This document shows, one piece after another, positions 42,706-50,528 of a stretch of 64,000 nucleotides of DNA. The stretch's first letter is position 1. The number at the start of each line of letters is the position of its first letter. The notes beneath the pieces are model-generated. The model was not told where the DNA came from. It was given only the letters and a program-made list of their open reading frames with translations, and did not search any database. A program made the translations under genes and the position numbers. The stretch comes from Streptomyces sp. HmicA12. Its GTDB lineage: Bacteria > Actinomycetota > Actinomycetes > Streptomycetales > Streptomycetaceae. The stretch spans positions 62,001-126,000 of the forward strand of contig NZ_KB891800.1 in the NCBI RefSeq assembly GCF_000373565.1. The letters are read 5' to 3'.

Positions 42706-44565
42706 TCATACCAGGCGTACGGGCTTCTCCGGGCGGATGCCGAGCCGGGCCAGCCAGCACTTGAGGGGCTCGGGGTCGCCGTCCTCGACCAGGCTCAGGA
42801 CGCGGGGCGCGAGGTCGGCCGCCCGCTCGCCGTCGACGAGGAGCGACGGGCCGTCCAGCCAGTCCAGGCCCGGGGTCGCGCCGGCCGTGTCCACGGCGGC
42901 GCAGCACACCATCGCGGTGACGTGGTCGGACAGCAACTCGCGTCCGGTGCGCGGGGGCTGGAGCGGGAAGAGCGGCAGCGCGCCCTCGTCCCACAGCGCC
43001 CCGTCCGGGCCCTGGCCCGCGGTGGCGACCGGCGGCGCCGGACGCTCCTGCTCCTCGCGGGCCAGCTCGGCGCTGAGCCCGGCGGAGAGGGTGTCGACCT
43101 CGGGGCGGGGGGCGGGGTCGAGGTCGTGGTCGAGGTCCTCGATGTCGACCTCTGTCTCGGCCTCGGGCCCGGTCGTCCGGAGCTGGGCCTCCGGCCGGGG
43201 GGGATCCTCGGCGGTGGTGTCAGGGGTCTCGGGGGTCTCGGGGGTCTCGGGGGTCTCGGGGGTCTCGGGGGTCTCGGCGGACGCCGCGAGGTGGTCGAGG
43301 ACCCGGGCGAGGGTGGGGCCCTCGGAGGACGCGGCGGAGGTGTCGGGGCGGTGCACGCCGAGCGTGTCCAGGACCCGGTGCAGGCGTGCCGCGTCGATGC
43401 GCCACTTGCGGTCCACGACCTCGTCCGGGTACTCCTGCCAGTCCACCGGCGCCCAGTCGGGGCCGGACTCGGCGGGGCCGCCGTGGAAGAGGCGGGCGGC
43501 GAGCAGGGAGGCCGCCTCGTCGACGGTGCCGGGCTCCTCCAGCAGGTCGCAGGCGGGGCGCTCGCCGAGCCGGGACGCGAAGACCCCGTTCTGCGCGGCG
43601 AGGCGGTCGCGGCGGGAGAGCTCGGTGAGGGCGGCGACCACGCCCGCGTCCAGGCGGGACGGCCAGCGGCCCATCCGCCAGGCGGGCAGTGCCACCCGGG
43701 TCAGCAGGCGGTCCCAGCCCGCGTACGCGAGCCCGACCTGCTCCTGCGCGACGATCCTGAGGCCGTAGTCCACAGCCTGTGCACGCTCGGAGGCGGCCGC
43801 GGCGACCCCGCGCTCCATCTCGGCGGCGTGGATCCGGCAGCCGCTCAGCATCTGCCGGGCGACCCAGCCGACCCCGCCCAGGACGGTGCGGGCGATCGGC
43901 CCGCGCCCGGGGGCGGCGGCGACCGCCACGGCCGCGTCGAGGCCGCGCACGAAGCGCCGGGCGGCGGCTATGTCGGGGTGCGCGCTCGGTCCCGTACCGG
44001 CGACGACCGGGGCGAGCACCGCGCGCAGCTCGCCCACCCGCATCCACCACAGGAACGGGGAGCCGATGACCAGGACCGGGGCGGTGGACGCCGCTTCCCC
44101 GCTGTCCGACGCCGTCTCCCGGGCGCGCCGGGGCGGGCCGTGGGCCGGGTGCGTCCGGTCCTCGAGCCAGCTGTCGCAGTCCGGGGTGAGCGCTATGGCC
44201 GACGGCGCCGGGACGTCGAGCCGGTCGGCCAGGTCGCGCACCAGGCGGTACAGGTCGGGGGCGGTGTCCTCGGCGATCGGGACGGTCGGGCTGACCGCGG
44301 GGCGGGCCCGCGCGACGACGAGCGCGACGCCCGCCGCGGCGAGCAGCACGACCGCCGCGACCACGGACACGACGATCCGCGCGACGTCCCAACTCCCGCC
44401 CGTCATATGGCCGGTGGCGCCACCGGCGAGCAGCACCACGGACGCGGCCGCGGGCAGCAGAGCCAGCCCTGTCGCCCTGCCGCGGATGCGCAGCACGGCC
44501 AGGGCTCGGGAGCGCGCTGCCTGCGCGCCCACTTCCGCACCCATACCGGACACGACCGATGTCAC
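42706..44565 (-). CDS. Membrane protein with acidic, PET-repeat C-terminal region, function unknown
   Basis: A protein of about 619 residues. Two hydrophobic helices near the N-terminus (LALLPAAASVVLLAGG and VVSVVAAVVLLAAAGVALVVA) precede a long cytoplasmic region with an Arg/Ala-rich helical part (LVIGSPFLWWMRVGELRAVLAPVVAG, PIARTVLGGVGWVARQMLSGC), a predicted linker of ETPETPETPETP repeats, and a C-terminal domain with DHVTAMVCCAAVDTAG and GLDWLDGPSLLVDG. The start is uncertain (GTG 44565 or ATG 44544). I do not recognise the family; a similar gene sits beside purD in Streptomyces, from memory. Confidence 0.65.
   Translation of the reverse strand: MTSVVSGMGAEVGAQAARSRALAVLRIRGRATGLALLPAAASVVLLAGGATGHMTGGSWDVARIVVSVVAAVVLLAAAGVALVVARARPAVSPTVPIAEDTAPDLYRLVRDLADRLDVPAPSAIALTPDCDSWLEDRTHPAHGPPRRARETASDSGEAASTAPVLVIGSPFLWWMRVGELRAVLAPVVAGTGPSAHPDIAAARRFVRGLDAAVAVAAAPGRGPIARTVLGGVGWVARQMLSGCRIHAAEMERGVAAAASERAQAVDYGLRIVAQEQVGLAYAGWDRLLTRVALPAWRMGRWPSRLDAGVVAALTELSRRDRLAAQNGVFASRLGERPACDLLEEPGTVDEAASLLAARLFHGGPAESGPDWAPVDWQEYPDEVVDRKWRIDAARLHRVLDTLGVHRPDTSAASSEGPTLARVLDHLAASAETPETPETPETPETPETPDTTAEDPPRPEAQLRTTGPEAETEVDIEDLDHDLDPAPRPEVDTLSAGLSAELAREEQERPAPPVATAGQGPDGALWDEGALPLFPLQPPRTGRELLSDHVTAMVCCAAVDTAGATPGLDWLDGPSLLVDGERAADLAPRVLSLVEDGDPEPLKCWLARLGIRPEKPVRLV
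43221..43277. repeat. Short tandem repeat, 9-bp unit
   Basis: GGGGTCTCG-like units are repeated about six times with little divergence. On the minus strand they encode the (ETP)n stretch of the membrane protein. A low-complexity coding microsatellite likely to vary in copy number. Confidence 0.85.
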
Positions 44566-44995
44566 CCCCTGCTGCCTGTGCCTTCTGTCCGACCGAGGGC
44601 CGGGGCCCACGACGGAACACTGGTGGCGTTGCTCACTCCCCCACTGTGGCACCCGCCACTGACATCGCAATGCCGGTGGTCCGTCTGGTTCTGTCTCGGT
44701 CTGTTCTCCGGCTGTTCTCGGTACGAGACGGTTCCCGACGGGCGGAGGTTCGGCTTCACGGGTGCCTGACCTCCGTGCGCCGCACCCTAGTTGGGCTCCG
44801 GGGCCTCGTCAGCCGGATGGGGGCAGCGGTCACCCGATGGAATGGCTTTGGGCAAAGGTGGCTGACATGGCGGCGCCGGGCGGGAGAGGGTGACTCCCGC
44901 CCGGCGGCACGTTCCGATCGTGCGCAGTCCGTGTGCTGTCCGTGCTCCGGCCGTGCTCCGGCGGAGTTCTCTCCGAGTTCCGGCCGAGTTTCCGG
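44566..44995. other. Spacer between purD and the membrane gene
   Basis: 430 nt without a recognisable gene. It holds the terminator at 44875-44905 and repeated TCCGTGCTCCGGCCG-like words at 44930-44990. Confidence 0.45.
44875..44905 (-). terminator. Terminator downstream of purD
   Basis: A perfect 12-bp stem GCCGGGCGGGAG/CTCCCGCCCGGC (44875-44886, 44894-44905) with a 7-nt loop. Confidence 0.8.
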
Positions 44996-46255
<1,260 letters not shown>

Positions 46256-46355
46256 GCGGTCAGCCTATCCGGCGGGGGCGGGTGCGCTTGTAGGGGCTTC
46301 CCAAGGTGGGGTGGGCCGGGGTTTGTGGGTTTCTCCAGGGGAGGGGCCGTGGGGT

Positions 46356-46380
46356 GGGGGCGCGGGGAACCGCGCGCCCC
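46356..46380. repeat. GC-rich dispersed Streptomyces repeat, copy 1
   Basis: GGGGCGCGGGGAACCGCGCGCCCC forms an 8-bp hairpin and matches, with 2 changes, the sequence at 60406-60429. From memory such words are abundant in Streptomyces intergenic DNA. Confidence 0.55.
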
Positions 46381-46381
46381 T

Positions 46382-46427
46382 GAGAGACGGGCCCAGCTCG
46401 CCATGCGGCGGGAGGGGTCCGTCTCTC
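46382..46427 (-). terminator. Possible terminator of dnaX
   Basis: GAGAGACGG (46382-46390) and CCGTCTCTC (46419-46427) are perfect 9-bp arms separated by 28 nt, just past the dnaX stop. Confidence 0.45.
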
Positions 46428-46433
46428 TCAGAA

Positions 46434-48653
46434 CTACTCGTTGGTGAATTCCTCGACCACTGTCGCGCCCAGTTCGCGGACGATCAGGTCGTGGCCCGAG
46501 AGGGATTTCTCGTCCAGGTCCGGGTCGTCGTCCTCCGGGGTGTCGTCCTCCGCCGAGACCGGCTGGCGGACGGGGGCCGGGGCGGGTGCCGGAGCTGGTG
46601 TCGGGGACGGGGCGGGAGCGGGGGACGGAGACGTCGGCTGAGGCGCGGGCGCCGGTGGCGGGGTGTAAACGGGGGGCGCCGCGTAACCGGCACCACCGCC
46701 ACCGCCGTAGCCGCCGGAGGGCGCCCCGCCGCCCGCGTCGACCGTCGCGTCGATCTTCCACTGCACGTTGAACTGCTCGGCCAGAGCCGCCTTCAGGACG
46801 TCCTCGCTGCCGCTGCTCGCGAAGTTGTCGCGGGCGCCCGCGTTCACGAAACCGAGCTGGAGCGTGGTGCCGTCGAAGCCTGTCACCTGGGCGTTCTGGC
46901 TGAGCAGGATCCAGGTGAAGCGGCGCTTGTTCTTGACCGCCTCCAGGATGTTCGGCCAGAGGGTGCGCGGGTCCGGGCCGCCGACCGGTGCCGCCGCCAT
47001 GGGCGCGGCCGGAGCCGGGGCCGCCGGTGCGGCGGCTGTGGGCGCGGGGGCGGACTGCTGCGGCGCGGGCGGCTGCCCGGAACCGGCGGCCGCGGCCGTG
47101 GGCCACCCGCCGGGCTTGCGGCCACCGCCCGCCGGGGCCGCGGTGGGCCAGGAGCCCGGGGCCTGCGCGGGAGCAGCGGGGGGTGCGGCCGGCGCGGGCG
47201 GTGCGGCCGGCGCCGGAGGCTGGGCCTGGGGCTGGGGCTGGGCCTGCGGAGCGGGTGCGGGTGTGGGCGCAGGTGCCGCCGGGGCAGGTGCCGGAGCGGG
47301 GGCCTGGGCCTGCGCCTCTGCCTGAGGAGCCGGGGCGCCGCCGCCCCGTACGGCCGCGCGGGCCGCCGCCGGGCCGCTGCCGGGCGCCACAGGAGGAGCG
47401 GAGGGGGCGAAAGGTGCGGGAGGCGCCGCGTGGGCGTCGGGCCCGGGAACGTAGGCCATGGCGGGACCGGGTCCCTGGCCGCCCGGGGTGAAGACGCCGC
47501 CGCGCTCGATGCGCTCGAGGCGGGCCATGACGGAGCGCTCGTCGCCGTACGCGGCGGGCAGCAGCACGCGCGCGCAGATCAGCTCGAGCTGGAGCCGCGG
47601 TGCGTTGGCGCCGCGCATCTCCGTCAGGCCCTCGTTGACCAGGTCGGCGGCGCGGCTGAGCTCGGCCGCGCCGAACGTGCTCGCCTGCGCCATCATCCGC
47701 TCCACGACATCGGCCGGGGCGTCGATGAGCCCCTTCTCCCCGGCGTCGGGGACGGCGGCGAGGATGACGAGGTCGCGCAGCCGCTCCAGCAGGTCCGCCA
47801 CGAAGCGGCGCGGGTCGTTGCCCCCCTCGATGACGCGGTCCACGACCTCGAAGGCGGCGGCGCCGTCACCGGTCGCGAAGGCCTCGACCACGGAGTCGAG
47901 CAGCGAGCTCTCCGTGTATCCGAGCAGGCCCGTCGCCATGGCGTACGTCACACCGTCCTCGGCGGCGCCGGCGAGGAGCTGGTCCATCACGGACATCGAG
48001 TCACGCACGGAACCGGCGCCGGCCCGCACGACGAGCGGAAGCACGCCGTCCGCGACGGGGATGTCCTCCTTGCCGCACACCTCACCGAGGTAGTCCCGCA
48101 GGGTCCCCGGCGGCACGAGCCGGAACGGGTAGTGGTGGGTCCGCGACCGGATCGTCCCGATGACCTTCTCGGGCTCGGTGGTCGCGAAGATGAACTTGAG
48201 GTGCTCCGGCGGCTCCTCGACGACCTTCAGCAGCGCGTTGAAACCCGCCGACGTGACCATGTGGGCCTCGTCGATGATGTAGATCTTGTAGCGGCTGGAG
48301 GCGGGCCCGAAGAATGCCTTCTCGCGCAGGTCACGGGCGTCGTCCACACCACCGTGCGAGGCGGCGTCGATCTCGATGACGTCGATCGACCCCGGTCCGT
48401 TGCGCGCGAGGTCCTGACAGGACTGGCACTCACCGCACGGCGTCGGAGTGGGACCCTGCTCACAGTTCAGACAGCGGGCCAGGATGCGGGCGCTCGTCGT
48501 CTTGCCGCAGCCGCGCGGACCCGAGAACAGGTACGCGTGATTGACCCGGTTGTTCCGCAGCGCCTGCTGCAACGGGTCGGTGACATGCTCCTGCCCGATG
48601 ACCTCGGCGAACGACTCCGGGCGATAACGGCGGTACAGCGCGAGAGACGACAC
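46434..48653 (-). CDS. dnaX: DNA polymerase III subunits gamma/tau
   Basis: A 739-residue clamp loader ATPase. The AAA+ domain has ALYRRYRPESFAEVIGQEHV, Walker A GPRGCGKTTS (about 45-54), the zinc-binding CLNCEQG...CGECQSC, YIIDEAHM (Walker B), and sensor FATTEPEKV. Domain III is followed by a long Pro/Ala-rich low-complexity linker (about 385-570). A C-terminal globular domain (LWPNILEAVKNKRRFTWILLSQN) resembles the tau polymerase-binding domain, and the protein ends with an acidic tail. I prefer GTG 48653 over the upstream starts; no Shine-Dalgarno is seen. No frameshift site for gamma was searched. Confidence 0.95.
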   Translation of the reverse strand: MSSLALYRRYRPESFAEVIGQEHVTDPLQQALRNNRVNHAYLFSGPRGCGKTTSARILARCLNCEQGPTPTPCGECQSCQDLARNGPGSIDVIEIDAASHGGVDDARDLREKAFFGPASSRYKIYIIDEAHMVTSAGFNALLKVVEEPPEHLKFIFATTEPEKVIGTIRSRTHHYPFRLVPPGTLRDYLGEVCGKEDIPVADGVLPLVVRAGAGSVRDSMSVMDQLLAGAAEDGVTYAMATGLLGYTESSLLDSVVEAFATGDGAAAFEVVDRVIEGGNDPRRFVADLLERLRDLVILAAVPDAGEKGLIDAPADVVERMMAQASTFGAAELSRAADLVNEGLTEMRGANAPRLQLELICARVLLPAAYGDERSVMARLERIERGGVFTPGGQGPGPAMAYVPGPDAHAAPPAPFAPSAPPVAPGSGPAAARAAVRGGGAPAPQAEAQAQAPAPAPAPAAPAPTPAPAPQAQPQPQAQPPAPAAPPAPAAPPAAPAQAPGSWPTAAPAGGGRKPGGWPTAAAAGSGQPPAPQQSAPAPTAAAPAAPAPAAPMAAAPVGGPDPRTLWPNILEAVKNKRRFTWILLSQNAQVTGFDGTTLQLGFVNAGARDNFASSGSEDVLKAALAEQFNVQWKIDATVDAGGGAPSGGYGGGGGAGYAAPPVYTPPPAPAPQPTSPSPAPAPSPTPAPAPAPAPVRQPVSAEDDTPEDDDPDLDEKSLSGHDLIVRELGATVVEEFTNE

Positions 48654-48730
48654 GTCTACGAGCGTATAGGCGCGCACTGACAACCAGACCCGCTACCAGT
48701 CCGGGGCCGGGCCCCGGGAACGCAAACGCC

Positions 48731-48812
48731 CCCCACGCACCCGCCAGAGCCGACCTACCCTTGCTGCCTTCCGGCCCTGGGGGAGTTCAGTCAGATAGCG
48801 CCACGTGAGGGG
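48731..48812 (-). ncRNA. ffs: Signal recognition particle RNA (4.5S-type)
   Basis: On the minus strand the SRP Alu-less core is clear: CAGGGCCGGAAGGCAGCAAGGGTAGG with the GGAA apical tetraloop and internal AGCA/GGCAG loop. Paired ends CCCC...GGGG give an 82-nt hairpin, the size I recall for Streptomyces scRNA. The location next to dnaX is conserved. Ends are estimated from pairing. Confidence 0.9.
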
Positions 48813-48889
48813 CTGCGCCAAGAGTACATGCTCCGGCCGGGTGGGAACGAGTTCGCGAGCACTCCTCAACGTCTTGTATTGTTTGCCGC

Positions 48890-48974
48890 GGAGGATTCGC
48901 CTAGAGGCCTAGGGCGCACGCTTGGAAAGCGTGTTGGGGGCAACCCCTCACGAGTTCGAATCTCGTATCCTCCG
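48890..48974 (+). tRNA. tRNA-Ser (anticodon GGA), integration target
   Basis: A class II tRNA of 85 nt. The acceptor strand GGAGGAT pairs with ATCCTCC. The anticodon loop TTGGAAA gives GGA. The long variable arm is TTGGGGGCAACCCC-like, and CCA is encoded at 48975-48977. Its 3' half is duplicated 6 kb downstream, which keeps the tRNA intact at the left end, as usual for tRNA-targeting integrases. Confidence 0.96.
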
Positions 48975-48992
48975 CCAAGTGCCTCACCGGGC
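48922..48992 (+). repeat. attL candidate: 71-bp direct repeat (left copy)
   Basis: Identical in all 71 positions to 54874-54944. It starts in the anticodon loop (TTGGAAAGCG) and ends at CTCACCGGGC, 15 nt past the encoded CCA. Confidence 0.9.
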
Positions 48993-48995
48993 ACT

Positions 48996-49037
48996 AACGT
49001 CGAAGGGCCCCACCGCGAGGTGGGGCCCTTCGACGTT
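48996..49037. terminator. Long perfect hairpin after tRNA-Ser
   Basis: A 19-bp perfect stem (48996-49014 with 49019-49037) with loop GCGA. It ends tRNA-Ser transcription and lies past the minus-strand remnant at 49051. The right att copy lacks this hairpin, although flanking homology resumes after it. Confidence 0.85.
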
Positions 49038-49050
49038 GTCCGTCCCAGTT

Positions 49051-49149
49051 TCAGTTCTCGCCCCAGTTGGGTCCTGGGCCGTCCGTGGACGGCTCCCAGA
49101 GAGCGTCGCCAAGGCGTTGCGCCCTGAGGAGCTTTGACACCGAACGCAG
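49051..49149 (-). pseudogene. C-terminal remnant, possibly of a tyrosine integrase
   Basis: A 32-codon open tail just inside attL ending in ...KLLRAQRLGDALWEPSTDGPGPNWGEN, bounded upstream by an in-frame stop. It resembles the tail at 54982 (LR...GDAxWxP). Position and orientation (3' end facing the att site) fit an integrase, but the catalytic part is missing, so identity is inferred. Degenerate nucleotide similarity to the other copy continues for about 100 nt. Confidence 0.45.
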
Positions 49150-49261
49150 TCATGCCCCGCGTCCGGCGCTGCCTTATTCACCCATCACGGGTTGGCCAGC
49201 GGCGACTCTGGTCTCGGCGGATCCACGCGAAGCTGTCCATGGTCCCGGGACGATGCCGCGG

Positions 49262-49663
49262 TCATAGCCCGATCATCCGGACCTTGCTGCCGCACAGCCG
49301 GGTCATGTCATCGACATCCGACGTGAGGATGGCGACCGGGCCAGGCTGACGCAAGGCCGCTTCCGCGACGGTGGCGTCGATCGCGTGCTTGTGTCCGTGC
49401 AGACCGGCGCCCTTGAGCAGTTGGGCCGCCTCCTTGGCCGCCGCATCCGTGATCGGCTCCACCTTGACCCGGGAGAGCGCCCATTGCAGTCGGGGCAGGT
49501 TCACCCTGGCGTGGCTCACCTCCACGATGGTGTTGGCGCTGACGACAAGGTCCGCTCCCATGTCGTGGAACACCTGGAACATCGCCAGAACCTTCCGGTC
49601 CTGCACCACCCAGGCCGACAGCCCCTCGCTGTCCAGGACGACGGTCTCGATGTGCCCGCTCAC
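49262..49663 (-). CDS. PIN-domain toxin (VapC-like)
   Basis: A 133-residue PIN-domain protein, a candidate Mg-dependent RNase. The acidic active-site residues are in place: Asp11 (VVLDSEGLSAW), Glu48 (NTIVEVSHA), Asp96 (HAIDATVAE) and Asp116/118 (LTSDVDDM). The ATG overlaps the antitoxin stop by 4 nt, the normal antitoxin-toxin order. It is inside the tRNA-Ser island and could act as an addiction module that stabilises it. RNA target unknown. Confidence 0.88.
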   Translation of the reverse strand: MSGHIETVVLDSEGLSAWVVQDRKVLAMFQVFHDMGADLVVSANTIVEVSHARVNLPRLQWALSRVKVEPITDAAAKEAAQLLKGAGLHGHKHAIDATVAEAALRQPGPVAILTSDVDDMTRLCGSKVRMIGL

Positions 49664-49908
49664 GCGGCGCTCGCGCCGCCGGCGGCCGACGTCGTACCGA
49701 AGATACGCGCCCGCGCCTCGGCCAGCTCTTCCTCACTGAAGGCCCCGTGCTCGTCCGTGTGGCTGCGCAGGTCGGCCCCCAGGAGCTGGTGCCGGATCTG
49801 CCTGGCGACCGCTTCGGCGACGTAGCCGGAGATGTTGTCCGTGATCTTCCTCAGCTCCGCCACCTGCTCGGTGGGGAGTGTCACCGTGATGCGTGTGGTG
49901 TCAGCCAT
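49660..49908 (-). CDS. Ribbon-helix-helix antitoxin (VapB/CopG-like)
   Basis: An 82-residue protein. Its N-terminal ribbon-helix-helix (TTRITVTLPTEQVAELRKITDNISGYVAEAVARQIRHQLL) would dimerise and bind operator DNA, and its acidic/Ala-rich C-terminal part (GAFSEEELAEARARIFG) would neutralise the toxin. ATG 49908 is chosen over upstream starts because it opens the RHH strand; ATG 49920 is also possible. It is coupled to the PIN toxin by a 4-nt overlap and is predicted to autoregulate the pair. Confidence 0.85.
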   Translation of the reverse strand: MADTTRITVTLPTEQVAELRKITDNISGYVAEAVARQIRHQLLGADLRSHTDEHGAFSEEELAEARARIFGTTSAAGGASAA

Positions 49909-50006
49909 AGCCGCAAGCATACTGCGGTATGCGCGGTGCGTGCTGTCTGTTCCCGCAGTCGGTCCGGTCAGCGGCAGTCGGGGCGACTGTCCGTTCGAGC
50001 AGGGGC

Positions 50007-50345
50007 TCAGCCGGGCAGTTGCGCGACGCGCCGGTTCAGCGGGCAGTGGCGGTATGCCTCGATCCATTGCCAGCCCTCGGGGACGGGTTCCGGCAGCGGC
50101 AGGTCCAGAATTCCGATGTCCTGTCGGACCGACCCCCGGGCGCAGCGTGCGACCACGCGTCCGTCCTCGACCAGATCGACACCGACCACGCTCACCTCGA
50201 CGCCGAGAACCGTCGTGGTGAAGGGCACAGCAAGGCCTTCCTCGATCATCGTGAAGAAGCCGGTGAGCTGCTCGTCCTCGCCGTAGGCGTCGACGGTGGC
50301 CTCTTCGATCAACGCCTCCGGCGCGGCTGGGTCCCAGGTGCTCAC
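50007..50345 (-). CDS. Small conserved Streptomyces protein (calcium-binding-protein-like annotation)
   Basis: A 112-residue soluble protein: LIEEATVDAYGEDEQLTGFFTMIEEGLAVPFTTTVLGVEVSVVGVDL, then IVARCARGSVRQDI and PEGWQWIEAYR. I recall closely similar proteins in many Streptomyces, often labelled calcium-binding protein because of an acidic helix, though no EF-hand loop is evident. The start is GTG 50345 with GGTGAGG upstream; the frame continues upstream antisense to the SNF2 gene and is not coding. Divergent from the SNF2 gene. Confidence 0.7.
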   Translation of the reverse strand: MSTWDPAAPEALIEEATVDAYGEDEQLTGFFTMIEEGLAVPFTTTVLGVEVSVVGVDLVEDGRVVARCARGSVRQDIGILDLPLPEPVPEGWQWIEAYRHCPLNRRVAQLPG

Positions 50346-50528
50346 GACCTCACCGTAGCGCTGCACCGTACGGCTGAGGACCGGTGTGTTCAGCAGCGCC
50401 GTATCCGTCGTGGCACCGTCGCCGGCAGTCAAACCGAGGCTCGCGGTTGCCAGCGTGTGACGTTGCCTGGTGGGGTTCGGTAGTGAGCGGCCCTGGGGAG
50501 GGTCCGGCGAGCGACAGGGCGGAAGAGA

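Noticed and set aside
48866..49153. Peptides with GGGYEIRTREGLPPTRFP at both att repeats
   Set aside because: These are translations of the antisense strand of tRNA-Ser and its duplicate, a known annotation artefact, not proteins.
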